A DNA stretch of 64,000 bases from Rhodoligotrophos appendicifer (lineage in GTDB: Bacteria; Pseudomonadota; Alphaproteobacteria; Rhizobiales; Im1): NCBI RefSeq assembly GCF_007474605.1, contig NZ_VHKL01000005.1, positions 310,001-374,000 on the forward strand, read 5' to 3'. The notes below the pieces were generated by a model that saw nothing but the letters and a program-made list of their open reading frames with translations, made no database searches and had not been told where the DNA came from. This document shows, piece after piece, positions 21,883 to 31,515 of the stretch. Position numbers and translations under genes: made by a program. How positions within the stretch are numbered: position 1 is the first letter of the stretch; every line of letters starts with the position of its first letter.

Positions 21883-23703
21883 ATGTACCAGAGCTTTGTC
21901 GATGTCAGCGATCACAGCAAAAGTGGCGAAAGAATTGCTGCACTGCGAAGAGAATTGGCAATTCATGGGCTTCACGGCTTCATCGTGCCGCGATCGGATG
22001 AGCATCAGGGAGAATATGTCGCCGACTATGCGGAGCGCTTGCGGTGGCTGACGGGCTTCTCAGGGTCGGCGGGCATGGCAATCATCCTGGTCGATCAGGC
22101 CGTGATCTTCGTGGATGGGCGCTACACGATCCAGGTGCGCGAGCAGGTCGATCTGAGTGTCGTCGAACCGAAGCACCTGATCGACGAGCCCCCGTCCGAA
22201 TGGCTCCGCAGGACCCTGCGACCGGGACAGCGCCTGGGTTACGATCCCTGGCTCCTGACGGTCGAGCAGGCGGAACGATTTGCGAAGGCGTGTATCGACG
22301 CCGGCGCCGAGCTTGTGCCATGCGACAATCTCGTCGATGCGATTTGGCAGGATCAGCCGTCGCGTCCCGCAGCGCCGGTGGTCACCCATCCGACCCAGCT
22401 CGCGGGCCGATCGGTGGCCGACAAGCGCCAAGAGCTGCTTGAGACCCTGCAGGCCAAGCAGGCCGGAGCCGTCATCCTCACCCAGCCCGATTCCATTGCT
22501 TGGATGTTGAACATACGCGGCAGTGATGTGGCCCACACGCCTGTGGCTCTTGCCTTCGCCATCCTGCCGGCGGAGGGCCTTCCGCAATTATTCCTCGATT
22601 CTGCCAAGATCGATGCGGCCACCGCCTCTGAATTAGGTGCGGATGTGGAGCTTCATTCGGCGGCCGATTTCGAGCCCGCGCTCCGGCGGCTCGGGGGCGA
22701 CAAGGTGCGCGTCATGATCGATCCCGCTTGGACGGCGGTGAAGATCCGTGACCTGCTTCGTGAGAGCGGCGCCGAGATCGTTGCCGATCGTGATCCCTGC
22801 ATCTTGCCCAAGGCGCGCAAGAACCCGGTGGAGCTGGAGGGAGCCCGTGCCGCCCACCGCCGAGACGGTGCGGCCATGGCGAATTTTCTTCATTGGTTTG
22901 ATCAGACCGCGCCTCAAGCCGGCCTCGACGAAATTGCCGCCGCCGAAGCGCTGGAGGGGTTCCGGGCCGCGACCGGCGAGTTGAGGGAGATCAGCTTCGA
23001 ATCGATTTCCGCTGCCGGCCCCCACGCTGCCATCCCCCATTACCGGGTCGGCATCAGCTCCAATCGTCCGATCCGGCCGGGCGAGATCTACCTCATCGAT
23101 TCCGGTGCTCAATATCTCGACGGCACTACCGACATCACCCGCACCCTCATTGTCGGCGAGCCGACGGCGGAGATGCGCGATCGCTTCACGCGCGTCCTGA
23201 AGGGCATGATCGCGATCTCGGTCGCCCGCTTTCCCGAACGCACCACCGGCGCCCAGCTCGACAGTTTCGCGCGCGCCGCGCTCTGGCAGGCGGGACTCGA
23301 TTTCGACCACGGCACCGGCCATGGAGTCGGCAGCTATTTATCGGTCCATGAAGGTCCGGCGCGGATCTCCAAGGCCGGCACGGTGGGCCTCGAGACGGGG
23401 ATGATCCTCTCCAACGAGCCCGGCTATTACAAACAGGGAGACTATGGCATCCGCATCGAAAACCTGGTGATCGTCTCCCCCGCCGAACCGGTCCCCGGAG
23501 GCGACCGGCCGATGCATAGGTTCGAGACGTTGACGCTTGCCCCCATCGATCGGCGTCTCATCGATCCATCTTTGCTGAGCGAGGCCGAGCTTGCCTGGCT
23601 CAATGCCTATCACGCCCGGGTCGACGCGGAGATCGGTCCCCGCCTCGACAATGAGCAGCGGCGATGGCTGGCCGCCGCCACGGCTCCCATCACCCGAGAA
23701 TAG
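21883..23703 (+). CDS. pepP: Xaa-Pro aminopeptidase (aminopeptidase P, M24B)
   Basis: A cytoplasmic metallopeptidase that removes an N-terminal residue before proline. The 606-residue product is of the long, three-domain aminopeptidase P type. Two creatinase-like N-terminal domains (about 1-300) precede the pita-bread catalytic domain. Metal ligands are visible in LIDSGAQYLDGTTDITRT (two Asp), HGTGHGVGSYLSVHEGP (His), NEPGYY and RIENLVIV (Glu). The ATG has CGGAGGG 4-5 nt upstream. Its end overlaps the convergent azlD gene by 14 nt. Confidence 0.93.
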   Translation: MYQSFVDVSDHSKSGERIAALRRELAIHGLHGFIVPRSDEHQGEYVADYAERLRWLTGFSGSAGMAIILVDQAVIFVDGRYTIQVREQVDLSVVEPKHLIDEPPSEWLRRTLRPGQRLGYDPWLLTVEQAERFAKACIDAGAELVPCDNLVDAIWQDQPSRPAAPVVTHPTQLAGRSVADKRQELLETLQAKQAGAVILTQPDSIAWMLNIRGSDVAHTPVALAFAILPAEGLPQLFLDSAKIDAATASELGADVELHSAADFEPALRRLGGDKVRVMIDPAWTAVKIRDLLRESGAEIVADRDPCILPKARKNPVELEGARAAHRRDGAAMANFLHWFDQTAPQAGLDEIAAAEALEGFRAATGELREISFESISAAGPHAAIPHYRVGISSNRPIRPGEIYLIDSGAQYLDGTTDITRTLIVGEPTAEMRDRFTRVLKGMIAISVARFPERTTGAQLDSFARAALWQAGLDFDHGTGHGVGSYLSVHEGPARISKAGTVGLETGMILSNEPGYYKQGDYGIRIENLVIVSPAEPVPGGDRPMHRFETLTLAPIDRRLIDPSLLSEAELAWLNAYHARVDAEIGPRLDNEQRRWLAAATAPITRE

Positions 23704-23992
23704 CCCGCATCAGGAGAATCGCCGCGGCACCCACCACCAGCGTGCCGAGCAGCGGCAGCCGGAAGGCGGCCAGCGCCGTGATCGCCCCGGCAATGGTTTC
23801 CGCCGGACCGGTCAGGAACAGCACCGGCGTGATGACGGCCGTGAGGACGGCCACGGGCAGGGCCTCGAGGCCCGCCTGCACCCGCGGTGTCAGGGTCACG
23901 AACCGCAGCACCAGCATGCCGGCGACACGGGTCGCATAAGTCGCCAGCGCCATCACCAGAATGGCGAACAGGGTGGTGGAATCGACGCTCAT
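23690..23992 (-). CDS. azlD: Branched-chain amino acid exporter small subunit AzlD
   Basis: A 100-residue protein with about four hydrophobic segments and the AzlD motif ATYATRVAGMLVLRF near the N-terminus. With AzlC it forms a branched-chain amino acid exporter. The start overlaps azlC by 4 nt (ATGA), indicating coupling. The 3' end runs 14 nt into the convergent aminopeptidase gene. Confidence 0.88.
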   Translation of the reverse strand: MSVDSTTLFAILVMALATYATRVAGMLVLRFVTLTPRVQAGLEALPVAVLTAVITPVLFLTGPAETIAGAITALAAFRLPLLGTLVVGAAAILLMRAILG

Positions 23993-24702
23993 GCCTCCTG
24001 CTCCCTGTGCGACCGGAAGGTTAGGGCTCCGGCTGCGGTGCCGGCGAGACCGCCGATGACGATATACCAGGGGCCGTCGATCAGCTCATGGGCGACTGCG
24101 GCAAACAATCCGCTGATGGCGATGACGATGCCCGTCTTCGGTCCCTTCCAGAACCCGATGACGAGGCCGAGGAACAGTGCTGTGAAAATGAAATCGAGCC
24201 CATACCGCTCCGGCGGTCCGAGCCGCGCACCGAGGATTGTCCCCGCCACTGTGCCCGCCGTCCAGGTCACGATGAGCGAGACGGCGATGCCCATATAGTA
24301 GGCGGGGTACAGCGGGCGCTCGGACGCGCGCTTCTCCGACAGGGCCCAGACCTCGTCCGTCAGGAAGAACAGATTGAACCAGCGTTCCGCCCGCCCGAAA
24401 TGCTTGAACTGCAACACCAGGGACACGCCCATGATGGCGTGACGAAGATTGACCGTGAGGGCGGTCAGCCCCAGCAGCGCCCATGGTGCCGGGTCCGTCC
24501 AGATGCCGATGGCCACGAACTGTGCAGCACCGGCAAACACCAGGGCGCTCATCAGCCCGGCTTCCAGCGTGCTCAGGCCTTTACCCGCCGCCAAGGCTCC
24601 GAAGAGGAGGCCGATGGGCACGGCGGCCGCGGCGATGGGCAATGCGCTGATCACCCCCTGGAAAAATTCGCGGATGGTGGACGGCGGCGGAGTCTCTGGC
24701 AT
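23989..24702 (-). CDS. azlC: Branched-chain amino acid exporter large subunit AzlC
   Basis: A 237-residue inner-membrane protein with about five to seven hydrophobic segments. The family's typical GLLFGALAAGKGLSTLEAGLMS, shown here in part as GLLFGALAAGKGLS, lies near residue 30, followed by FAGAAQFVAIGIW and LRHAIMGVSL. It is the first gene of azlCD. Export of Leu, Ile or Val is the established role of the family; substrate here is inferred. Confidence 0.9.
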   Translation of the reverse strand: MPETPPPSTIREFFQGVISALPIAAAAVPIGLLFGALAAGKGLSTLEAGLMSALVFAGAAQFVAIGIWTDPAPWALLGLTALTVNLRHAIMGVSLVLQFKHFGRAERWFNLFFLTDEVWALSEKRASERPLYPAYYMGIAVSLIVTWTAGTVAGTILGARLGPPERYGLDFIFTALFLGLVIGFWKGPKTGIVIAISGLFAAVAHELIDGPWYIVIGGLAGTAAGALTFRSHREQEA

Positions 24703-24782
24703 GGAAGCACCGGTGATGGCGACACAAGGATCCTTGTGGTGCCTCGCTTACCCCAACCACCCCAAACCCCGCCAGCGGGATT

Positions 24783-27131
24783 TCAGGCGCGCTCCACGAA
24801 GCTCGACAGGACCCGTTTCTCGCCCCCCTCGTCGAAGTCGATGGTGAGCTTGTTGCCGTCCACGCCGGCCACCGTGCCCTCACCGAACTTTGCATGGAGC
24901 ACGCGCTCGCCGCGCGCAAAGGAGGGCGCATCGCCGCCGTCGCGCGCGATCAGTTCGCCCTCGATGAAATGCGGCACGCTTCGGACGGACTCGCCCTTGT
25001 CATAGGCCTGCCGGGCGCGCTTCCACCCGGGTGTCCCATAGTCGGTCTGATAAGGATTCATCGTGTCGAAGCGGCTCTCGCCGAAGGCCCAGCCGCGTCC
25101 ATAGGAACTGTAATTGGACGAAGACTGCTCGACCTCCACATCCTCCTCCGGCAGCTCGTCGACGAATCGCGACGGCATGGCGCTCTGCCACAGCGCGTGG
25201 ATCCGCCGGTTCTGGGCAAAGGAGATGTGGCAGGATTTGCGCGCCCGCGTGATGCCCACATAGGCCAGCCGGCGTTCCTCCTCGAGCCCCGCGCGTCCGC
25301 TCTCGTCCAGAGATCGCTGATGCGGGAACAGACCTTCCTCCCAGCCCGGCAGGAACACGCTGTCGAATTCGAGCCCCTTGGCCGAATGCAGCGTCATGAT
25401 GCTGACCTTGTCGTCGCCAGCTTGGTTCTCCACGTCCATCACCAGGGAGATATGCTCGAGGAACCCGCCCATGCTTTCGAAGTCATTCATGGAGCGGACG
25501 AGTTCCTTTAGATTCTCAAGTCGCCCTGGCGCTTCCGGAGTGCGATCGTTCTGCCACATCTCGGTATAGCCCGACTCGTCCAGCACCATTTCCGCCAGAT
25601 CCGTATGGGGCACGCCCTCGAGCAGCGAGCGCCAGCGCCGGAAGCTGGCCGTGAGCTGTCGGAGGGCATTTCGGGCTTTCGCCGGCAGCTCGTCGGTGAC
25701 GGCGATCGCCTCGGCGGCCCGGAACAGGGAGATCCCCTCGGCCCGGGCCAGCGCATGCACCTTCTTCACGCTTGCATCCCCGATGCCGCGCTTGGGTACA
25801 TTGATGATGCGCTCGAAGGCGAGGTCGTTATCGGGTTGCGCGGTGATCTTGAGATAGGCGAGCGCGTCCCGGATTTCCTGGCGCTCGTAGAATCGCGGAC
25901 CGCCGATCACGCGATAGGGAAGGCCCAAGGTGATGAAGCGGTCTTCGAATTCGCGCATCTGGAACGAGGCCCTGACCAGGATGGCGATCTCGTTATAGAG
26001 CTGTCCCCGGCCATGCGCGGTTTCGATGGTCTCGCCGATGGTGCGTGCTTCCTCCTCCGCATCCCAGTGGCCGCGGACGACGACCTTGTCTCCCGTCGCC
26101 AGATCGGTATGCAGCGTCTTGCCCAACCGTCCCTCATTATGGGCGATCAGCCCTGAGGCCGCGGCCAGGATATGCGGGGTCGAGCGATAATTCCGCTCCA
26201 GCCGAATGACCTTCGCACCGGGGAAATCCTTCTCGAACCTCAGAATGTTGTCGACCTCCGCACCACGCCAGCCATAGATCGATTGGTCGTCGTCGCCGAC
26301 GCAGCAGATATTGTGATGGCCCTGGGCCAGCAGCCGCAGCCACAGATATTGCGCGACATTGGTGTCCTGGTACTCGTCCACCAGCATGTATTTGAACTTG
26401 CGCTGATAGATCTGCAGAACCTCCGGATTGTCCTGGAACAGCCGCAGCGGCTGCAACAGCAGATCGCCGAAGTCGCAGGCGTTCAACAGCTTCATCCGGG
26501 CCTGATAGGCCTCGTAAAGCTCTGCGCCGCGGCCATTTGCATAGGCATGCGCCTCTCCCGCCGGGACCTGGGAGGGAATGACCCCCCGGTTCTTCCAGCT
26601 GTCGATGAGGCTGGCAAGATGCCGCGCCGGCCATCTCTTTTCATCGATATCGGCAAGCGCGATCACCTGCTTGAGCAGCCGGATCTGGTCATCCGTGTCG
26701 AGGATGGAGAAATCCGAGCGCAAGCCGGCGAGTTCCGCGTGCCGCCGCAGGATCTTGACCCCGATCGAATGGAAGGTCCCGAGCCATTGCATGCCCTCGA
26801 CCACGCCGCCGATCAGCATGCCGATGCGCTCCTTCATCTCGCGCGCGGCCTTGTTGGTGAAAGTGACGGCGAGGATCTGGCCGGGAAACGCACGCCCCGT
26901 GGCGAGCACATGCGCGAGCCGAGTGGTCAGCACCCGCGTCTTGCCGGTGCCCGCTCCCGCCAGCACGAGAAGCGGGCCGTCGATGGTCTCCACCGCCAAT
27001 CGCTGCTCCCCATTGAGCGAGCGGAGATAGGGTGCATCCACCGGCGCCATGGCGCGTGCGGCGATCCCCCCTGGCGTCGGACCCGGCGCGTCGTCTTCGA
27101 AGTCGGAAAGGTCCAGGGATCGTGCCATCAT
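24783..27131 (-). CDS. uvrD: ATP-dependent DNA helicase UvrD/PcrA
   Basis: A superfamily 1A 3'-5' helicase of about 782 residues used in nucleotide-excision and mismatch repair and in clearing replication blocks. Motifs in order: Q-like region LNGEQRLAVETIDGP, Walker A AGAGTGKTRVL (near residue 60), motif Ia TFTNKAAREMKER, motif II DEYQDTN (near 245), motif III GDDDQSIYGWRGA, motif V TLHSAKGLEFD and motif VI YVGITRARK. The C-terminus (GERVLHAKFGEGTV) is the Tudor-like domain of PcrA/UvrD. The ATG pair at 27131/27128 is preferred to a TTG at 27146. Confidence 0.94.
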   Translation of the reverse strand: MMARSLDLSDFEDDAPGPTPGGIAARAMAPVDAPYLRSLNGEQRLAVETIDGPLLVLAGAGTGKTRVLTTRLAHVLATGRAFPGQILAVTFTNKAAREMKERIGMLIGGVVEGMQWLGTFHSIGVKILRRHAELAGLRSDFSILDTDDQIRLLKQVIALADIDEKRWPARHLASLIDSWKNRGVIPSQVPAGEAHAYANGRGAELYEAYQARMKLLNACDFGDLLLQPLRLFQDNPEVLQIYQRKFKYMLVDEYQDTNVAQYLWLRLLAQGHHNICCVGDDDQSIYGWRGAEVDNILRFEKDFPGAKVIRLERNYRSTPHILAAASGLIAHNEGRLGKTLHTDLATGDKVVVRGHWDAEEEARTIGETIETAHGRGQLYNEIAILVRASFQMREFEDRFITLGLPYRVIGGPRFYERQEIRDALAYLKITAQPDNDLAFERIINVPKRGIGDASVKKVHALARAEGISLFRAAEAIAVTDELPAKARNALRQLTASFRRWRSLLEGVPHTDLAEMVLDESGYTEMWQNDRTPEAPGRLENLKELVRSMNDFESMGGFLEHISLVMDVENQAGDDKVSIMTLHSAKGLEFDSVFLPGWEEGLFPHQRSLDESGRAGLEEERRLAYVGITRARKSCHISFAQNRRIHALWQSAMPSRFVDELPEEDVEVEQSSSNYSSYGRGWAFGESRFDTMNPYQTDYGTPGWKRARQAYDKGESVRSVPHFIEGELIARDGGDAPSFARGERVLHAKFGEGTVAGVDGNKLTIDFDEGGEKRVLSSFVERA

Positions 27132-27256
27132 CTGTGTCCGGAGCAAGGGGCTAAGCCCCTATATAGCACTCCCTCCCTCTGATTCGACCTGTCAGGCGTC
27201 TTGAACATGCGCTAAGACCCCGAAAGTTGCTTCGCACACGGATTAGAGGGTCATCG

Positions 27257-28594
27257 GTGCTGCGCCAGAATACGGACGATCGCATTGGGCAGGCGCGCTA
27301 TATGGGCGTTGCGGCGCTGGTCGGCATGGGCACCGGCCTCTTGGGGACGATCTTCCATCTTGTCATCGATTACTTGATCCACTGGCCGCAATGGCTGGCC
27401 GCTGTCGTGCAGGGACCGTCTCTGGTCCTGGCGGCCGCGCTCATCACCATGGTGCTCACGGTCTGCTCGGTCTTCGTCGTTCGGCGGTTTGCACCGGAGG
27501 CGGGCGGCAGCGGTGTGCCGGAGATCGAAGGCGCCATGGAGGGCCTTCGCTTCGTTCACTGGCGCAGGGTCCTGCCCGTCAAGTTTTTCGCCGGCATCGC
27601 TGCCATTTCCTCCGGACTGGTACTGGGTCGGGAGGGACCGACGATCCATATCGGCGCCTCCGTTGCGGCGGGTCTGTCGGAGGCCTTCAAGAGCAACGAC
27701 CTCGAACGCCGCGGGCTCTTGGCGGCAGGGGCTGCCGGCGGCCTCGCCTGTGCCTTCAACGCGCCTCTCGCCGCCGTCCTCTTCGTCATCGAGGAGACCC
27801 ATCGTCAGTTCCCTTACACTTTCCGCACCTATATGGGCGTGATCGTGGCAGCCTGCGTCGCCGCCATCGTGACCGAGATGATGGCCGGCGTGGGACCGGA
27901 TCTGGAAATCGCTGTCGCCCAGGTCCCCTTATGGATTTTCCCGGGCTTTCTGCTGCTCGGGGGCCTGATGGGCGTTCTCGGCGTGGCGCTGAATGCCGGG
28001 CTCATGCGCATGGTTGAGTTCGGGGCCGAGTGCCAGGCCAACATGCCCTATGTCTATCCGGCCATCGTCGGCTTCCTGATCGGCGCCGTCTTCATCCTCC
28101 TTCCTCAGGCGGCCAGCGGCGGCGAGGCGGTGATCATGGCGCTGTCGACGCAGCACACTGGCATCTTCGCCCTACTGCTCTTGGCCACCATCCGCTATCT
28201 CACCACGGTCACCAGCTATTCGACGGGAGTGCCCGGCGGGATCTTTGCGCCGATCCTGACCCTTGCCGTCTGCTGCGGACTGGCCTTCGGTACGACATTG
28301 GACGCTCTGTTTCCCGGGATCGGGGTCGTCCCCACGGCCTTCGGCATCGCCGCCATGGGCGGTTTGTTTACCGCTTCCGTCCGTGCGCCCATCGTGGGCG
28401 TGGCGCTCACCTTGGAGCTGACGGGATCCTACACTCTGCTCCTGCCGGTCCTCATCACCTGCGGGACCGCCAATCTCATTGCCCAATGGCTCGGCGGACG
28501 GCCGATCTATGAGCAGCTTCTCGACCGCACGCTCCAGCAGGCCGGCATCGATCCCAACGCAGCCGCCTCCCGCGAGCCGGTCGGCCTGGGCTGA
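27257..28594 (+). CDS. clcA: CLC-type chloride/proton exchanger
   Basis: An inner-membrane anion transporter of the CLC family, about 445 residues with many hydrophobic segments. All filter motifs are present: GSGVPEIEGAM, GREGPTIHIGASV (gating Glu), GGIFAPIL, and a late Tyr in GGRPIYEQLL. The internal proton glutamate is conserved in VIEETHRQF, so it should be an H+/Cl- exchanger rather than a channel. The GTG at 27257 has GAGGGT upstream; a TTG at 27227 would add ten residues. There is no C-terminal CBS domain. Confidence 0.9.
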   Translation: MLRQNTDDRIGQARYMGVAALVGMGTGLLGTIFHLVIDYLIHWPQWLAAVVQGPSLVLAAALITMVLTVCSVFVVRRFAPEAGGSGVPEIEGAMEGLRFVHWRRVLPVKFFAGIAAISSGLVLGREGPTIHIGASVAAGLSEAFKSNDLERRGLLAAGAAGGLACAFNAPLAAVLFVIEETHRQFPYTFRTYMGVIVAACVAAIVTEMMAGVGPDLEIAVAQVPLWIFPGFLLLGGLMGVLGVALNAGLMRMVEFGAECQANMPYVYPAIVGFLIGAVFILLPQAASGGEAVIMALSTQHTGIFALLLLATIRYLTTVTSYSTGVPGGIFAPILTLAVCCGLAFGTTLDALFPGIGVVPTAFGIAAMGGLFTASVRAPIVGVALTLELTGSYTLLLPVLITCGTANLIAQWLGGRPIYEQLLDRTLQQAGIDPNAAASREPVGLG

Positions 28595-28596
28595 GC

Positions 28597-29412
28597 TCAG
28601 TCCCCTGGGAACGCGAGCTGAGCCTTGATCGCAGCGGCAGCCGCTCCGCTGCGGCCCGCGCCCAGCGGCTGTCCATTGAGGGAGATCACCGACCTCAGCC
28701 CCAGGCTGTTCGTGAGGATCACCTCGTCCGCCTGCGCCAGCATGTCCGGTGTCAGCGACCGCTCCTCGGCCTTGGTCCGCTCGATGATCTCCGCCCGCGT
28801 CACGCCGGGCAGGGCACCGTCCGCCAGGGGAGGGGTGACCAGCACCTTGTCGATCACGGCGAACAGGTTCGCAGCCGTTCCGGCCACCACATGGCCGCGA
28901 CTGTTCAGCAGCAGCGCATCGTCGGCGCCATGCTCGCGCGCATTCATCAGCGCCAGGATGTTGTCGAGATAGCCGAGCGCCTTCACGTTCGACAGCGGCG
29001 AAAACTCGTTCCGGCGGGTCTTCTCCGAGATGATCACCGAGATCTCCGTCGCCCGCGGTGCGAAGGGCGCTGCAGTGATAACGACGCTCGGCACCGGCGC
29101 ATCTGGCGGCAGCAGCCCCCGCGGCCCCTGGCCCCGCGTCACCGTCAGGCGCAGCGACCCTTCGGTGAGATCGTTCACGGCGATCACCGACAGGAGCCGC
29201 GTGACGAATTCGAAATCCGGCATCTTGACCGGCAGCCTCAACACGGCAAGCCCCTGCCGCAACCGCCGCAGATGGGCATCCAGCCGCAGGATTTCGCGGC
29301 CGCGGACGCCCAAGGTCTCGAAGACGCCGTCGCCGAGGGTAAACCCCCGGTCGAGGACGCTCAATCCGGCTGCGGCCTGATCGACGAGCCGGCCATCAAT
29401 CGAGATCTGCAT
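28597..29412 (-). CDS. pabC: Class IV aminotransferase, probable aminodeoxychorismate lyase PabC
   Basis: A 271-residue PLP enzyme of fold type IV. The N-terminus has VLDRGFTLGDGVFETL. The PLP lysine is in NVKALGYLDNILALMNARE (near residue 150), and a phosphate-binding segment ANLFAVID follows TAA. It overlaps pabB by 17 nt, so release of p-aminobenzoate from aminodeoxychorismate is the best assignment. Branched-chain or D-amino-acid aminotransferases share the fold and cannot be ruled out from the sequence alone. Confidence 0.85.
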   Translation of the reverse strand: MQISIDGRLVDQAAAGLSVLDRGFTLGDGVFETLGVRGREILRLDAHLRRLRQGLAVLRLPVKMPDFEFVTRLLSVIAVNDLTEGSLRLTVTRGQGPRGLLPPDAPVPSVVITAAPFAPRATEISVIISEKTRRNEFSPLSNVKALGYLDNILALMNAREHGADDALLLNSRGHVVAGTAANLFAVIDKVLVTPPLADGALPGVTRAEIIERTKAEERSLTPDMLAQADEVILTNSLGLRSVISLNGQPLGAGRSGAAAAAIKAQLAFPGD

Positions 29413-30862
29413 GGGGTGTTCCAGATGTCAGTTGTACGGCCTCGATCATGGCCCGTGCCTTCACCAGGCACTCCTCATACTCGTCCAGCGGATCGCTGTC
29501 GGCAACGATGCCGCCACCTGCCTGGATGAGGATCCGGCCCGCGGCGACCACCGGCGATCGGATCAGGATGCTGGAATCCATGGCGCCGGAAAATCCAAGC
29601 CAGAAGGCTGAGCCGCAATAGGCGCCGCGGGGCCCGGCCTCGAGTTCGGCGATGATCTCCATGGCCCGGATCTTTGGCGCCCCGGTGATCGAGCCGCCCG
29701 GGAAAGCCGCGCGCAGCAGGTCGATGGCATCGAATCCTGGACGCAGCCGGGCCTGCACCACCGACACGAGGTGGTGGACGCTCGCGAAGCTCTCGAGTCC
29801 GAACAGCGTCGGCACCCTAACGCTGCCGATTTCGGCGACCCGCGACAGATCGTTTCGCATGAGGTCGACGATCATCAGGTTTTCGGCCTTGTCCTTTTCG
29901 CTGGCCAGCAAGTCGCGAGCCAGCATCGCATCCTCTGCCGGGGTGCGCCCGCGCGGTCGGGTTCCCTTGATGGGGCGCGTTTCGATCGCTCCGCCGGCAT
30001 CGACGCTGACGAACCGCTCCGGCGACACCGACAGCAGCGCGCTGTCCGCGTCGATGTTCAGGAACACCGAGAAGGGCGCCCGGCTGCGGGCTCTGAGCCG
30101 CCGATACAGGTCGAAGCGGCTGAGGCCGGAGGGCAGGGTGGCGGTGAACTTCTGCGTGAAGTTCGTCTGGTAAATGTCTCCCGCGGAGATGTAATCTTTG
30201 ATTGTTTCGATGCGCTCGACATAGGCGCGCCGTGAGAGCTCGGCGATCACCGGCGCGCGAGTCCGATCGTCCATTGGGGGCATCGGAGATCGAGCCTCTA
30301 GCCGCTCGATCAGCCACTCGCACCGGGCTTGGGCGCGGTAGAGCCGCGCCCGTTCATGGGTCTCCGGCAGCCCTGAGGAGAGGATCCAGGCCGATTGCCT
30401 TACGCAATCAAAGGCGATGACCAGGTCGTAGAGGCCGACCACCATGTCCCGCGTGACCCTGTCGCTGCCAGCGGGCGACGGCAGGTCTTCGAGATAGCGG
30501 TTGAGCTCGTAACCCAGCAGACCGGCAGCGCCTCCCTGAAAGGGCGGCAGGCCGGGAATGGCCCGCATTCGGGCTGAGCGGCAACACGTGCTGAGAATGT
30601 CCCAGGGTGATCCGGCCACACGGTGTCCGTCGACGACTACACCCCCTCGGTCCGCCATGATCGTGGAATAGGGGGAGATGGCGATATAGGCATGGCGCGA
30701 GCGAGGGGCTCCGGGCTCCGGGCAGTCGAACAGCATGGCCTGGGCGTCCTGTGCGAAGGTCGCAAACAGCTCCAGGGGCTCTGCATAGGGAATGGCATGC
30801 ACCAGGGGCACCCGTCCGGGGGGCGGGGAGACATCGATGCCCGTTCGAGCGGTAAGTGCCAT
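29396..30862 (-). CDS. pabB: Aminodeoxychorismate synthase component I (PabB)
   Basis: PabB makes 4-amino-4-deoxychorismate for folate synthesis. The 488-residue product is a chorismate-binding enzyme: PIKGTRPRG (catalytic Lys region, near residue 290), SEKDKAENLMIVDLMRNDLS, GGSITGAPKIRAMEII and QAGGGIVADSDPLDEYEEC. PIKGTRPRG is the form seen in PabB-type enzymes that bind ammonia covalently. It lies between a thioesterase gene (34 nt upstream) and pabC (17-nt overlap) on the same strand. Confidence 0.92.
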   Translation of the reverse strand: MALTARTGIDVSPPPGRVPLVHAIPYAEPLELFATFAQDAQAMLFDCPEPGAPRSRHAYIAISPYSTIMADRGGVVVDGHRVAGSPWDILSTCCRSARMRAIPGLPPFQGGAAGLLGYELNRYLEDLPSPAGSDRVTRDMVVGLYDLVIAFDCVRQSAWILSSGLPETHERARLYRAQARCEWLIERLEARSPMPPMDDRTRAPVIAELSRRAYVERIETIKDYISAGDIYQTNFTQKFTATLPSGLSRFDLYRRLRARSRAPFSVFLNIDADSALLSVSPERFVSVDAGGAIETRPIKGTRPRGRTPAEDAMLARDLLASEKDKAENLMIVDLMRNDLSRVAEIGSVRVPTLFGLESFASVHHLVSVVQARLRPGFDAIDLLRAAFPGGSITGAPKIRAMEIIAELEAGPRGAYCGSAFWLGFSGAMDSSILIRSPVVAAGRILIQAGGGIVADSDPLDEYEECLVKARAMIEAVQLTSGTPHADLD

Positions 30863-30896
30863 CCGCCTGTTCCGCCTGTTCGAGGTGCGGCCCGCT

Positions 30897-31382
30897 TTAT
30901 CCCTTGCGCGGAATGCCGATCACATGGCCGACCTGGGGCGGCACGGGAAGATGGGCATGGGCCTCATGCATCGCCTTGATCTTTGCCAGCACGTCCTCCG
31001 GGAATGGTGTGCTCTTCTTGGTCTGCACATCCACATGCATGCAGATCTGTTCCGAGGTCGCCGCGAGAAAACCCTCCTCTGCATGATACATCTGTTGGAA
31101 GAAATGGCAGCGCTTGGCGTCGAAATCCAGGAGCTGCAAGGTGATCTTCACCGGAGCATTGTTCCCGAGTTCGCGGAGATACGTCACGTGCACCTCCAGC
31201 GAATAATGCGAGAGCTGCCGCTCTTTGACATAATCTTTGCCGAGCCCGAACAGATCGAAGGCGTCATCCGATGCCAGATCGAACAAAACATTGTAATAGG
31301 CCATGTTGAGATGGCCATTGTAGTCGATCCACTGCGGTTGGACTCTCATGACGCTTGATTCGAAGGGTGCGGCATTGCTCAT
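30897..31382 (-). CDS. Acyl-CoA thioesterase family protein (hotdog fold)
   Basis: A 161-residue single-domain hotdog thioesterase. The active-site region WIDYNGHLNMAYYNVLFD (near residue 20) has the Asp/Asn-His-Leu/Asn-Met pattern of 4-hydroxybenzoyl-CoA thioesterase-like proteins. The ATG at 31382 was chosen because GAGAT precedes it; a TTG at 31442 would extend the protein into the divergent promoter region. It is the first gene of a thioesterase-pabB-pabC run, with no obvious link to folate synthesis. Confidence 0.82.
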   Translation of the reverse strand: MSNAAPFESSVMRVQPQWIDYNGHLNMAYYNVLFDLASDDAFDLFGLGKDYVKERQLSHYSLEVHVTYLRELGNNAPVKITLQLLDFDAKRCHFFQQMYHAEEGFLAATSEQICMHVDVQTKKSTPFPEDVLAKIKAMHEAHAHLPVPPQVGHVIGIPRKG

Positions 31383-31515
31383 GGGGCTGATCTCGGTTCC
31401 GATAGGCCTTGCAGGACGCGTTGGGGCTGTGGTGCTGATCAAGCCATATCAGACCCGGGTGCTGACGCAAGACTGAGCACCTGTTGCAGACGGCGAAAGA
31501 TCTGGAGACATAGGA

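Noticed and set aside
21580-22005. 141-codon minus-strand frame overlapping the start of aminopeptidase P
   Set aside because: It is antisense to a well-supported gene with its own ribosome binding site and shows no recognisable protein features.
27147-27159. GGGGC-TAA-GCCCC hairpin before the uvrD start
   Set aside because: Stem of five pairs with a three-base loop and no T-tract; it may affect translation but nothing specific supports a regulatory role.
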